From: Chromobacterium vaccinii
GTDB lineage: Bacteria; Pseudomonadota; Gammaproteobacteria; Burkholderiales; Chromobacteriaceae
Direction: 5' to 3'
DNA: 64,000 nt
Assembly: GCF_000971335.1 (NCBI RefSeq)
Contig: NZ_JZJL01000012.1
Span: 1 to 64,000 of the forward strand
Part shown: positions 56,887 through 64,000 of the stretch, piece after piece
Layout: each line of letters opens with the position of its first letter
Numbering within the stretch: position 1 is the stretch's first letter
Notes under the pieces: generated by a model
Seen by the model: the letters and a program-made list of their open reading frames with translations, nothing else
What the model was told of the DNA's origin: nothing
The model's database searches: none
Translations under genes and position numbers: made by a program

Positions 56887-57828
56887 TTAACGATTAGTTT
56901 GTTTGACGACGCTGAGCGCGCTCGCCACCAGTCCGCCGACGTCGGCGACGTTGCTCGGCATGATGATGGTATTGTTTTCCTTGGCCAATTTGCCGAAGGC
57001 GTCGATGTATTGCTCGGCCACTTTCAGATTGACGGCCTCGATGCCGCCCTCGGTGCGGACCGCGCCGGCGATGCGGTTGATCGCGTCGGCTGTTGCGTCG
57101 GCCACCAGCCGGATGGCTTCGGCCTCGCCCATCGCCTGGTTGATCGCCGCCTGCTTGTTGCCCTCGGAGTTGTTGATGGTGGCCTGCATCTCGCCCTGGG
57201 ATTTCTGGATCGCCGCTTCGCGCGCGCCGGTGGCCAGGTTGATCTGCTCCACCTTCACGCCCTCGGACTGGGCGATGCGGGCGCGTTTTTCCCGTTCGGC
57301 GGTGATCTGGGCCTGCATCGCGTGCAGGATGTCCTGCGGCGGCACCAGGTCCTTGATTTCGTAGCGCAACACCTTGACGCCCCAGTTGATCGCCGCCTCG
57401 TCCAGCGAGGCCACCACGGTGCGGTTGATGTCGTCGCGCTCTTCGAAGGTCTTGTCCAGCTCCAGCTTGCCGATCACCGAGCGCAGCGTGGTCTGCGACA
57501 GCTGGGTGATGGCGACGATGAAGTTGCTGGTGCCGTACGAGGCCAGCTTGGCGTCGGTCACCTGGAAGTAGAGGATGCCGTCCACCTTCAACTGGGTGTT
57601 GTCGCGGGTGATGCAGATCTGGCTGGGCACGTCCAGAGGGATCTCCTTCAGGCTGTGCTTGTAAGCGATGCGGTCGATGAAGGGCGTGATGATGTTCAGG
57701 CCCGGAGTCAGGGTGGCGTGGTAGCGGCCCAGGCGCTCGACGATATAGGCGTGCTGCTGCGGCACCACCGCCAGCGATTTGAAAATGAAGATGACGACGG
57801 CCACGAACAGGATCAGGACGATTTCCAT
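56887..57828 (-). CDS. SPFH/band 7 protein (stomatin-like, QmcA type)
   Basis: 313 aa: an N-terminal membrane helix (EIVLILFVAVVIFIFKSLAV), SPFH domain (about residues 22-200; VVPQQHAYIVERLGRYHATL, GLNIITPFIDRIAY), then a coiled-coil region rich in Ala/Glu (GAREAAIQKSQGEMQATINN). It assembles into large membrane rings and is thought to organise microdomains and regulate FtsH. The start at 57828 is 11 bases after the NfeD-like gene stop, the classical nfeD-stomatin pair. Confidence 0.93.
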   Translation of the reverse strand: MEIVLILFVAVVIFIFKSLAVVPQQHAYIVERLGRYHATLTPGLNIITPFIDRIAYKHSLKEIPLDVPSQICITRDNTQLKVDGILYFQVTDAKLASYGTSNFIVAITQLSQTTLRSVIGKLELDKTFEERDDINRTVVASLDEAAINWGVKVLRYEIKDLVPPQDILHAMQAQITAEREKRARIAQSEGVKVEQINLATGAREAAIQKSQGEMQATINNSEGNKQAAINQAMGEAEAIRLVADATADAINRIAGAVRTEGGIEAVNLKVAEQYIDAFGKLAKENNTIIMPSNVADVGGLVASALSVVKQTNR

Positions 57829-57839
57829 GGATTTTCTCT

Positions 57840-58262
57840 TTATTGCGGTTGTTGTGACGAGATCTTGAACTGATTGCCTTCGCGGCCGGAGATATAACCA
57901 GTGCCGCCGGCGCTGAGCCTGCTGTCCAGCAGCACGGCGTCCCATTCGGCGCCGCGGTAGTGGATGCGGGCATGGCCCGGGGTGGTGAGCGCGCGGATTT
58001 CCACCTGCTGGCCCCAGTCGGGATCGTCCTGGGGCGGGGGAGGAGGCATCAGGCTGCGCCTGCGGCGATAGATCAGCAGCAGGCCGACGGCGCCGCTGAC
58101 GCTGGCGATCAGCCATTGCCATGGCTCCGGCGCGCCCAGCCAGGCGGCGAGGCCGCCGCAGGCCAGGGCCAGCGCCACCATCAGCAGATAGAAGGTGCCC
58201 GACACGAATTCGGCGATCAGCGCGACCAGCGCGCAGCCGAACCAGAAGGTGAGTTGCGACAT
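57840..58262 (-). CDS. NfeD-like membrane protein
   Basis: 140 aa short-form NfeD: two or three hydrophobic segments (FWFGCALVALIAEFVSGTFY, MVALALACGGLAAWLG), a Pro-rich linker (LMPPPPPQDDPDWGQQVEIR), and an OB-fold C-terminal domain (HYRGAEWDAVLLDSRLSAGG). It is co-transcribed with the SPFH gene. Short NfeD proteins partner stomatin-like proteins in the membrane. Confidence 0.9.
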   Translation of the reverse strand: MSQLTFWFGCALVALIAEFVSGTFYLLMVALALACGGLAAWLGAPEPWQWLIASVSGAVGLLLIYRRRRSLMPPPPPQDDPDWGQQVEIRALTTPGHARIHYRGAEWDAVLLDSRLSAGGTGYISGREGNQFKISSQQPQ

Positions 58263-58356
58263 GAAATCCTCAGGGGGCGATCATCACGGTTATTGTCCGG
58301 CCATTTCTTGCGAATGACAACGGGGTCGCCGGCGGGGCCGGCGGCGCGGACAAAGC

Positions 58357-58485
58357 TCAAACGTGGTCGCGGTCCGGCAGGAAATGGGACAGGTGGATGG
58401 CGTCTTCGCTGTCCAGCCAGCATTTCCTGACATAAAGCCACAGGCCGGCGACGATCAGCGGTGCAAGCAGGAGCAGGGCGGTCAT
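58357..58485 (-). CDS. 42-residue single-pass membrane protein
   Basis: MTALLLLAPLIVAGLWLYV followed by a short cytoplasmic or periplasmic tail (RKCWLDSEDAIHLSHFLPDR). The start at 58485 is preceded by a strong Shine-Dalgarno sequence (GGAGG, 8 bases upstream on the minus strand), which makes a true small gene likely. It lies 94 bases upstream of the nfeD gene on the same strand. Confidence 0.5.
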   Translation of the reverse strand: MTALLLLAPLIVAGLWLYVRKCWLDSEDAIHLSHFLPDRDHV

Positions 58486-58606
58486 GGCCGTTCCCTCCGG
58501 ATGGGTTCCCGCTTTCAGTTTAGACCGCGAATGCGTTGCCGGCCGTGCCGGATTGCGACCTCCGGGTTTACAATGCCCGCCCGTTTCAGACAGCAGGATG
58601 GGTTGA

Positions 58607-59197
58607 ATGTTCCAGGTGCAAGAAAAGGCCCAGGCCGAGGTGGAAATCCGCAAGAGCCGCTTCATTGGCATCGTGCTTCCGGTGGCCAGCCGCGACGAGG
58701 CGATGCGGGAGCTGGCGGCCGTACGCGCGCGCTGGCCGGATGCCCGCCACTACTGCGCGGTGTTGCTGTGCGCCGGCGATTCCATGCTGGACGACGACGG
58801 AGAGCCGTCGGGCACTGCGGCCAAACCGATGTACAACGTATTGCGGCACAAGGACATCGTCAATGTGCTGGCGGTGGTGGTGCGTTACTTCGGCGGCATC
58901 AAACTGGGTGCGGGCGGCCTGGTCAGGGCCTACACTCAAGCTGTCAATGCCGCGCTGGCCGAGGCCGTCCTGACGCCGCTGAGCCGAACCTGCCTGCGGC
59001 GGCTGGGAGTGGATTTCTCCGGCGAGGCCCGTCTGCGGCACGCATGCCAGGAGACGGGGCTGGCGGTGGTGGATCAGCAATACGCCGACAGGGTCTGGCT
59101 CACGGTGGAGCTGCCCGAGGCGGATGTGGACGCGAGGCTGGCCGGGTTGGCCGACCGCATGGCCGGCGCGCTGGAGGTGGCGGGGCCGGACCGCTGA
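58607..59197 (+). CDS. YigZ/IMPACT-family protein
   Basis: 196 aa. The N-terminal UPF0029 domain is recognisable from EIRKSRFIGIVLPVASRDEA, LDDDGEPSGTAAKPMYNVLR and VVVRYFGGIKLGAGGLVRAY. The C-terminal DUF1949 domain follows. Relatives interact with ribosome or translation factors. The DHH-family gene follows 24 bases later in the same direction. Confidence 0.92.
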   Translation: MFQVQEKAQAEVEIRKSRFIGIVLPVASRDEAMRELAAVRARWPDARHYCAVLLCAGDSMLDDDGEPSGTAAKPMYNVLRHKDIVNVLAVVVRYFGGIKLGAGGLVRAYTQAVNAALAEAVLTPLSRTCLRRLGVDFSGEARLRHACQETGLAVVDQQYADRVWLTVELPEADVDARLAGLADRMAGALEVAGPDR

Positions 59198-59221
59198 GAA
59201 TGCAACGAACGGGAGGCGCAG

Positions 59222-60157
59222 ATGACGCAGCAAAAACAGTACCGCCTGGTGACGCGCAGCGATTTCGACGGACTGGTGTGCGCGGTATTGCTCAACGAAC
59301 TCAAGCTGATCCGCGAGGTGATGTTCGCTCATCCCAAAGACATGCAGGACGGCAAGGTGGAGATCACCGGCGACGACATCACCACCAACCTGCCATACGT
59401 CGCCAAGGCGCATCTGGTTTTCGACCACCATCTGTCGGAGACGCTGCGCAACACCACCGACGTCGACAACTACGTGATCGATCCGCGCGCGCCGTCGGCG
59501 GCGCGGGTGGTGTACAACCATTACGGCGGCAAGAAGGCGTTTCCCGGCATCAGCGACGAAATGATGGCGGCGGTGGACAAGGCGGACTCCGCCCAGTTTT
59601 CCATCGACGAAATACTCGACCCCAAGGATTGGGTGCTGCTCAATTACCTGATGGACGCCCGCACCGGCCTTGGCCGCTTCCGCGAGTTCAAGGTCAGCAA
59701 TTTCCAGCTGATGATGGATCTGATCGGCTACTGCCGCAATCACGGCATCGATGAAATCCTGCAACTGCCGGATGTGCAGGAACGGGTGGCGCTGTACCGC
59801 CAGTACGAGACGCTGGCCAAGGAGCAGATCCGCCGCTGTTCCCGCGTGCACGGCAATGTGGTGGTGCTGAACCTGCTGCATGAGGAAACCATCTACCCGA
59901 CCAATCGCTTCATGATCTATGCGCTGTTTCCCGACTGCAACATCTCCATCCACCAGATGTGGGGGCTGAACAAGCAGAACACCGTGTTCGCGGTGGGCAA
60001 GTCCATCGTCAACCGCACTTCGCGCACCAATATCGGCGCGCTGCTGCTGCAGTATGGCGGCGGCGGCCATGAGGCCGCCGGCACCTGCCAGGTGGGGCAT
60101 GACCAGTCCGAGGACGTGCTGGACGAGCTGATCGCGCGCATCCGCGGTCACGGTTAG
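59222..60157 (+). CDS. DHH-family phosphoesterase
   Basis: 311 aa. Metal-binding DHH-family motifs are present: VTRSDFDGLVCAVLL (Asp), GDDITTNLP, LVFDHHLSETLRN (the DHH motif), and the DHHA1 motif GGGGHEAAGTCQ near the C-terminus. It is a cytoplasmic manganese-dependent exopolyphosphatase- or nanoRNase-like enzyme. The exact substrate cannot be told. Convergent with the HAD phosphatase gene. Confidence 0.88.
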   Translation: MTQQKQYRLVTRSDFDGLVCAVLLNELKLIREVMFAHPKDMQDGKVEITGDDITTNLPYVAKAHLVFDHHLSETLRNTTDVDNYVIDPRAPSAARVVYNHYGGKKAFPGISDEMMAAVDKADSAQFSIDEILDPKDWVLLNYLMDARTGLGRFREFKVSNFQLMMDLIGYCRNHGIDEILQLPDVQERVALYRQYETLAKEQIRRCSRVHGNVVVLNLLHEETIYPTNRFMIYALFPDCNISIHQMWGLNKQNTVFAVGKSIVNRTSRTNIGALLLQYGGGGHEAAGTCQVGHDQSEDVLDELIARIRGHG

Positions 60158-60193
60158 GGCGACGAGCGGCTGGCGAAGGTCCGCCGGCCGCGA

Positions 60194-60853
60194 TTACAAG
60201 GTTCGCAGCAGCGTCAGCGCCTGATGCAGGTCGCCGCAGACGGCCAGCGCCTGCGCGCGCTGCGTTTCCGACGGCGCGATCAGGTCCGGCACCAGGATCA
60301 CCCTGGCGCCGGCGGCGACGCCGGCCTGCATGCCGTACGGCGAATCCTCCAGCACGATGCAGCGCTCAGGCGCCGCGCCCAGCAGCGCGGCGGCGGCCAG
60401 ATAGATGTCCGGCTCCGGCTTGGTGCGCGCTACCTCGTCTCCGGCGATGGTGTGCCGGAAGTAGCGGGCCAGTCCGCTGCGCGCGAGCTTGACGTCGGCG
60501 ACCGCGCGGCGGGTGGAGGTGGCCACCGCGCGCGGAATGCCTTGGCTTTCCGCCCAGTCCAGCAGCTCCACGATGCCGGGTTTGAGCGGAATCTCCTCGT
60601 GCTCCAGCATGCGGCGGTAGCCGGCGCGGCTGGTTTGCTGCAGCCGCGCGGCCAATTCCTCGTTTGCCAGGTATTCCGCGATGTAGCGGGTGCAGCGGGC
60701 TTCGGACAAACCGACCATCCCCATCAGCATCGCGTCGTCTATCTGTATGCCCAACTCGGCGCCGGCGCGGCGGGTGGCCGCGCAGGACAGCGTCTCGGTA
60801 TCCAGCATCAGGCCGTCCATGTCGAACAGCAGAGCGTCGAAACTACGGTTCAT
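60194..60853 (-). CDS. HAD-superfamily phosphatase (beta-phosphoglucomutase-like)
   Basis: 219 aa. Motif I is FDMDGLMLDTE with the nucleophile Asp, motif II lies in RAVATSTRRA, and motif III/IV in TKPEPDIYLAAAALLGAAPE and CIVLEDSPYGMQAG. The alpha-helical cap between motifs I and II matches subclass C1 (YcjU/YqaB-like). Substrate uncertain. Divergent from the ParA-type gene. Confidence 0.92.
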   Translation of the reverse strand: MNRSFDALLFDMDGLMLDTETLSCAATRRAGAELGIQIDDAMLMGMVGLSEARCTRYIAEYLANEELAARLQQTSRAGYRRMLEHEEIPLKPGIVELLDWAESQGIPRAVATSTRRAVADVKLARSGLARYFRHTIAGDEVARTKPEPDIYLAAAALLGAAPERCIVLEDSPYGMQAGVAAGARVILVPDLIAPSETQRAQALAVCGDLHQALTLLRTL

Positions 60854-60956
60854 TCCCTCTCCTTTCTACCCGAAACTATCGTTTTCCCCGGCTGCCGGCA
60901 AGGGCGATGACTCTGGTATAGTGGTCCGGGTCAAGCGCAAGGCGAAGGAGGCGAGG

Positions 60957-61604
60957 GTGAGGTCGGTACTGATAGCGAATCCCAAGGGCGGCAGCGGCAA
61001 GTCGACGCTGGCCACCAATCTGGCGGCCTATTACGCAGCCAGTGGCAAGAAGGTGATGTTGGGGGATGTCGACCGCCAGCAGACCTCCTTGCACTGGCTG
61101 GCCCGGCGCGATCATGCGCTGCCCGGCATCTCCGGCTGGGAAGTGGCCGCCAACGAACCCAAGCGCCCGCCGCGCGGCACCGAGGTGGTGGTATTGGACA
61201 GTCCCGCCAGCCTGCACGGCAAGAAACTGACCTCGTTGTTGTCGCAGGTGGGGCACGTGATCGTGCCGATCCAGCCGTCGCCGTTCGACGCGTGGGCCAG
61301 CGAGGCCTTTTTCGAGCAGATGCTGGAGGAAAAATCCATCCGCAAGAACAAGGCCTATATGGCGGTGGTGGGCATGCGGGTGGATCCGCGCACCCGTTCC
61401 GCGCGCGAGCTGGAGCAATTCCTGGCGCGGCACGACGTGCCGGTGCTCAGCTGGCTGCGGGATACCCAGCTTTACGTGCAAGCGGCTTCGGCGGGGATGT
61501 CCTTGTTCGATCTGCCGGCCTCGCGTACCGAACGGGACCGCGAAGCCTGGCTGCCGATACTGCGCTGGCTGGGGGACGATCCGGCGGCTTGGTGCGACAA
61601 GTAG
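60957..61604 (+). CDS. Solitary ParA-family ATPase
   Basis: 215 aa Walker-type ATPase with the deviant Walker A KGGSGKST at residues 10-17 (ANPKGGSGKSTLATNLAAYY), switch-like DVDRQQTS and the DSPAS region of Walker B. The GTG at 60957 has AAGGAGG 6 bases upstream. There is no parB or centromere-like repeat near it, so it is probably not a chromosome partition locus; MipZ- or ParC-like positioning of a protein cargo is possible. In-frame upstream starts run antisense to the HAD gene and are not used. Confidence 0.86.
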   Translation: MRSVLIANPKGGSGKSTLATNLAAYYAASGKKVMLGDVDRQQTSLHWLARRDHALPGISGWEVAANEPKRPPRGTEVVVLDSPASLHGKKLTSLLSQVGHVIVPIQPSPFDAWASEAFFEQMLEEKSIRKNKAYMAVVGMRVDPRTRSARELEQFLARHDVPVLSWLRDTQLYVQAASAGMSLFDLPASRTERDREAWLPILRWLGDDPAAWCDK

Positions 61605-61627
61605 CGAAAATTTTTACGTGTAGACTC

Positions 61628-61656
61628 TTGACGTCGAGATTCAATGCGCGTAGCTT
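61628..61656 (+). promoter_or_regulatory. Possible guaC promoter
   Basis: TTGACG (61628-61633) and TAGCTT (61651-61656) separated by 17 bases. The -35 matches 5 of 6; the -10 only 3 of 6. Transcription would begin near 61663, giving a ~125-base leader before guaC. Confidence 0.4.
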
Positions 61657-61693
61657 TGTTTCGTAACTGCGTGCGAGCCGAAGACAGGCGTCG

Positions 61694-61756
61694 CAGGGGT
61701 AGCTGCAAATGGGAGCCTATACGGCTCCCGTCTTTGTTTGGGGCCCCTGTTTTTTT
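61694..61756 (+). terminator. Transcription-attenuator structure in the guaC leader
   Basis: An outer stem CAGGGG (61694-61699) with CCCCTG (61744-61749) directly followed by seven T (61750-61756) has the form of an intrinsic terminator. It encloses a second strong hairpin GGGAGCC (61711-61717) and GGCTCCC (61723-61729). It stands in the 5' leader, 31 bases before the guaC ATG, so it should prevent guaC transcription unless the outer stem is disrupted. I cannot match it to a known riboswitch. Confidence 0.55.
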
Positions 61757-61787
61757 CATCCAAACCTGTTTTTGTGGGAGCACACGC

Positions 61788-62738
61788 ATGATCAAGACCG
61801 AACTCAACTACGGCGACGTATACCTGGTGCCGAAGAAAACCGTGGTGGACAGCCGCAAGGAGTGCGACACCTCCGTGCAGTTCGGCCCGCGCCGCTTCGC
61901 GATGCCGGTCTACCCGTCCAATATGAAGTCGGTGGTTTCTGCCGAGACCTGCGAGCTGTTCGCCCGCGAAGGCTGGTTCTACACGCTGCACCGCTTCAAT
62001 GTCGACGCGGTGGCCTTCACTCGCTACATGCAGGAGCGGGGCCTGTTCGCGTCGATCAGCGTCGGCGTCAACGACGACACCTACGAGCAGCTGGACGCGC
62101 TGAAGGCCGCCGGCCTCGAACCCGAATACATGACGCTGGACGTCGCCAACGCCTGGTGCGTGAAGGCCGAGCGCATGATCAAGCACATCAAGCAGCACTT
62201 TCCGAATACTTTCCTGATCGGCGGCAATGTCGCCACCGCCGAGGCCGCGCGCGACCTCGAAGCCTGGGGCTGCGACGCGATCAAGGCCGGCATCGCCGGC
62301 GGCCGCGTCTGCATCACCAAGAACAAGACCGGCTTCCATCGCCCGATGGTCTCCACCGTGCGCGATTGCGTGGCCGCGGTGAAGATCCCGGTCATCGCCG
62401 ACGGCGGCATCGTCGAGCATGGAGATATCGCCAAGGCGCTGGTTTGCGGCGCGGCGATGGTGATGGCCGGTTCGCTGTTCGCCGGCTACGACGAGTCGGC
62501 CGGCGACATCGTCGAAATCGCCGGCAAACACTACAAGGAATACTTCGGCAGCGCCTCGCAGTTCAACAAGGGCGCCTACGTCAACGTCGAGGGCAAGAAG
62601 ATCCTGGTCGAGTACAAGGGCAGCATGGGCAAGCTGCTGCGCGAACTGCAGGAAGACCTGCAGTCCTCGGTCAGCTACGCGGGCGGCACCACGCTGTCGG
62701 CGCTGCGCGAGGTGGAGATGATCCAGGTTTACCGCTGA
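61788..62738 (+). CDS. guaC: GMP reductase
   Basis: Converts GMP to IMP and ammonia. The 316 aa TIM-barrel product has the catalytic Cys175 loop (GIAGGRVCITKNKTG) and the C-terminal GSLFAGYDESAGDIVEIAGK, KEYFGSASQFNKG and DLQSSVSYAGGTTLSALREV segments. The overall sequence is closer to the type 2 GuaC of Firmicutes than to E. coli GuaC, and it lacks the CBS insertion of IMP dehydrogenase. It has a long leader with a terminator-like structure. Confidence 0.92.
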   Translation: MIKTELNYGDVYLVPKKTVVDSRKECDTSVQFGPRRFAMPVYPSNMKSVVSAETCELFAREGWFYTLHRFNVDAVAFTRYMQERGLFASISVGVNDDTYEQLDALKAAGLEPEYMTLDVANAWCVKAERMIKHIKQHFPNTFLIGGNVATAEAARDLEAWGCDAIKAGIAGGRVCITKNKTGFHRPMVSTVRDCVAAVKIPVIADGGIVEHGDIAKALVCGAAMVMAGSLFAGYDESAGDIVEIAGKHYKEYFGSASQFNKGAYVNVEGKKILVEYKGSMGKLLRELQEDLQSSVSYAGGTTLSALREVEMIQVYR

Positions 62739-62758
62739 GCGGGCATGGCCTGAAACGA

Positions 62759-62793
62759 TAAACGGCCGCGGGCTTGCGCTGCGCGGCCGTTTT
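62759..62793 (+). terminator. Terminator after guaC
   Basis: 10-bp stem AACGGCCGCG (62761-62770) and CGCGGCCGTT (62782-62791) with an 11-base loop, followed by TTT. It begins 21 bases after the guaC stop. The convergent MaoC gene ends at 62805. Confidence 0.75.
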
Positions 62794-62804
62794 CATGTCC
62801 GCGC

Positions 62805-63287
62805 TTATTTGGCGCCGGCAAGCTCCGGCGCGGCGGCCTCGGCCTTGCTGCGGCATTGCAGCCAGATCGCGCACTCCAGCTGCATCGCCGTTTCGCCGCG
62901 CTGGTTGCGGGTGGTCCAGCTCACCTTGACCACGCCGAAGCCGGGTTGGCTGCTTGAGCGGCGCTTGTCCAGCACTTCCACTTCCACCTGCAGCGTGTCT
63001 CCGGGGCGGCTCGGCTGCGGCCAGCGCATCTTGTCGATCTGCATGCCGATCAGGCCGTTGGCGGCGCGGCCCAGTTCAGACTCCGCCACCAGCCGCATCG
63101 ACAGGCTGCTGGTATGCCAGCCGCTGGCGGCCAGGCCATTGAAGAATGTCTGCTTGGCGGCCTCCGGATCGGTATGGAAAGGCTGCGGGTCGAACTGGCG
63201 GGCGAAAGCGATGATTTCCTGCTCGCTCAGCGTGTGTTCGGCGCTTAAAAAAAGCTGGCCGGGCCTAAGGTCTTCGAAGTAGAGCAT
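62805..63287 (-). CDS. MaoC-family (hotdog) enoyl-CoA hydratase-like protein
   Basis: 160 aa hotdog-fold protein. The hydratase motif region is FARQFDPQPFHTDPEAAKQT with the Asp and His of the active site, and the N-terminus YFEDLRPGQLF plus RPGDTLQVEVEVLDKR are typical of MaoC-like dehydratases. It probably acts on an acyl-CoA. A perfect 14-bp palindrome lies 9 bases upstream of its start. Confidence 0.9.
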   Translation of the reverse strand: MLYFEDLRPGQLFLSAEHTLSEQEIIAFARQFDPQPFHTDPEAAKQTFFNGLAASGWHTSSLSMRLVAESELGRAANGLIGMQIDKMRWPQPSRPGDTLQVEVEVLDKRRSSSQPGFGVVKVSWTTRNQRGETAMQLECAIWLQCRSKAEAAAPELAGAK

Positions 63288-63295
63288 GATTCATC

Positions 63296-63309
63296 TTACG
63301 TTAACGTAA
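63296..63309 (-). promoter_or_regulatory. Perfect palindrome upstream of the MaoC-like gene
   Basis: TTACGTTAACGTAA, a 14-bp perfect palindrome centred 15 bases upstream of the start codon. Position between promoter and start fits a repressor operator. It looks like the operators of MerR-family regulators of branched-chain amino acid and acyl-CoA catabolism (LiuR type), from memory and not checked. Confidence 0.6.
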
Positions 63310-63360
63310 TATCAGGCTTGCAGCATAGCGCCGGCGTTGAAATTGGTCAAAGCATCATTC

Positions 63361-64000
63361 TCAATCCAGCGCGGCGGCGATAGCCTCGGCAAGGCCGGCG
63401 GGATTGTCCCAGGCCAGCGAGTGTCCGGCGTCGGCGACGATGCTGGTGTCGATGCCATGCCGGGGCAGCCATTCGACGTCCGGATCGGGCAGCGATTTCT
63501 CGCCGAAGATGATGCGGCGCGGCATGGACAAGGCCTGCAGCTGCTCGCGCCAACTGACTGCGCTGCCCGCGATCAGGCCCTTGGCAGCTCTATGCACGGC
63601 CAGCGGCGAGGCGACGGCCATGCTGCCGGCCCAGTTGGGGCTGTCCGCGCCGAAGGTCCGAATGATTTCCCGATGGCCGCGGGCGACGTAGTCGGCCTCG
63701 CTCCAGCTTGCCAGCGCGCGGCTGTAGGCGCCGCCGCCGCTGTCCAGGTTCGGTTCGGCCAATACCAAGCGCCGGATGCGATCCGGCATGAGCGTAGCCA
63801 GGTCGATGGCGATGCTGCCGCCCATGCTGTGGCCGTATAGATCGAATTCGCGCAAGCCCAGTTGTTCGATCCATTGCGCCAGCGCTTGAGCCTGGGCGCC
63901 AGGGTCGTAGCTGAAGTCCTCCGGTTTGTCGCTGAAACCGTGGCCTAGCAGGTCGACCAATAGCGCGCGGCGGCCGGCGAGGCCCGGTTCGGCCAGCAGC
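63361..64000 (-). CDS. Alpha/beta hydrolase (5' end missing)
   Basis: The frame is open to the right end of the window and continues beyond it; about 212 C-terminal residues are visible. The nucleophile elbow is GHSMGGS (DLYGHSMGGSIAIDL), the oxyanion region begins upstream, and the catalytic His is in VADAGHSLAWDNPAG; an Asp in SLPDPDV may complete the triad. Substrate unknown. It is on the same strand as the MaoC gene but 73 bases away, so a common unit is possible. Confidence 0.88.
   Translation of the reverse strand, partial: LLAEPGLAGRRALLVDLLGHGFSDKPEDFSYDPGAQAQALAQWIEQLGLREFDLYGHSMGGSIAIDLATLMPDRIRRLVLAEPNLDSGGGAYSRALASWSEADYVARGHREIIRTFGADSPNWAGSMAVASPLAVHRAAKGLIAGSAVSWREQLQALSMPRRIIFGEKSLPDPDVEWLPRHGIDTSIVADAGHSLAWDNPAGLAEAIAAALD

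Noticed and set aside
61664-61787. guaC leader as a known purine, glycine, TPP or ykkC riboswitch.
   Set aside because: None of the conserved core sequences I remember for these classes is present; only the terminator-like part is clear.

Overview
The window is chromosomal DNA from a high-GC Gram-negative bacterium. Gene content (hydroxysqualene genes hpnCDE, a yciB-yciI-bolA-parvulin cluster, one LolC/E-type subunit beside LolD, a chitin-binding GH18 chitinase) and codon style suggest a betaproteobacterium of the Chromobacterium/Neisseriales type. This is inference from gene content; no database search was possible. Nearly all bases are in ordinary genes. I see no CRISPR array, prophage or intact transposase. 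There are six tRNA genes, one short MITE-like inverted-repeat element, one decayed signalling gene, and several well-formed operators, promoters and terminators.

Bases 1-8400 hold a motility locus: fliD (partial)-fliS-fliT-fliK-fliL-fliA-motA-motB, a terminator, a Crp/Fnr-type regulator, then flgM-flgN and a FlgJ-like muramidase. The order matches lateral-flagellum (laf) loci, with its own sigma-28, anti-sigma factor and stator. Bases 8500-12500 hold a tRNA array (Ala-Glu-Ala-Glu-Ala), a complete polar amino-acid ABC importer, a CHASE1/GGDEF remnant and a further tRNA-Ala. Bases 12600-16400 hold hpnC-hpnD-hpnE followed by an SDR-fold protein that has lost its catalytic Tyr and Lys. Then come a lipoprotein, radA, an ECF sigma factor with a small zinc-finger anti-sigma candidate, a helical-repeat protein, and an iron-regulated DUF2325 gene behind a textbook Fur box.

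Bases 20700-30700 hold an orphan binding protein, an EF-hand protein, ubiB, an NlpC/P60 hydrolase that may be leaderless, lipoprotein-export genes (LolC/E type and LolD), an MscS channel, a FixJ/NarL response regulator, nudB and an unknown coiled-coil membrane protein. Bases 30700-33750 form a gluconate module (transporter, gntK, LacI-type gntR) with two identical TGTTAGCGCTAACA operators, one overlapping the gntK start codon. Next come a PaiB-like protein, a protease-like protein apparently without catalytic residues, a six-PAS GGDEF-EAL sensor, two acetyltransferases and small unknowns.

Bases 43600-53200 hold a DnaQ-like exonuclease coupled to a cNMP/CBS/DUF294 protein, a YafJ-type amidotransferase, a LysR regulator divergent from a metallo-beta-lactamase-fold protein lacking the metal motif, a FrnE/DsbA-like protein, an S41 peptidase and a secreted chitinase. 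Bases 53200-64000 hold three parvulin isomerases, bolA/yciI/yciB, an SPFH/NfeD pair, YigZ, a DHH phosphoesterase, a HAD phosphatase, a solitary ParA-type ATPase, guaC behind an apparent transcription-attenuation leader, a MaoC hydratase behind a perfect palindrome, and a partial alpha/beta hydrolase. Among the less obvious signals, the guaC leader, the MITE-like element, the conserved-fold proteins without active sites and the terminators embedded in the 3' ends of convergent genes deserve attention.
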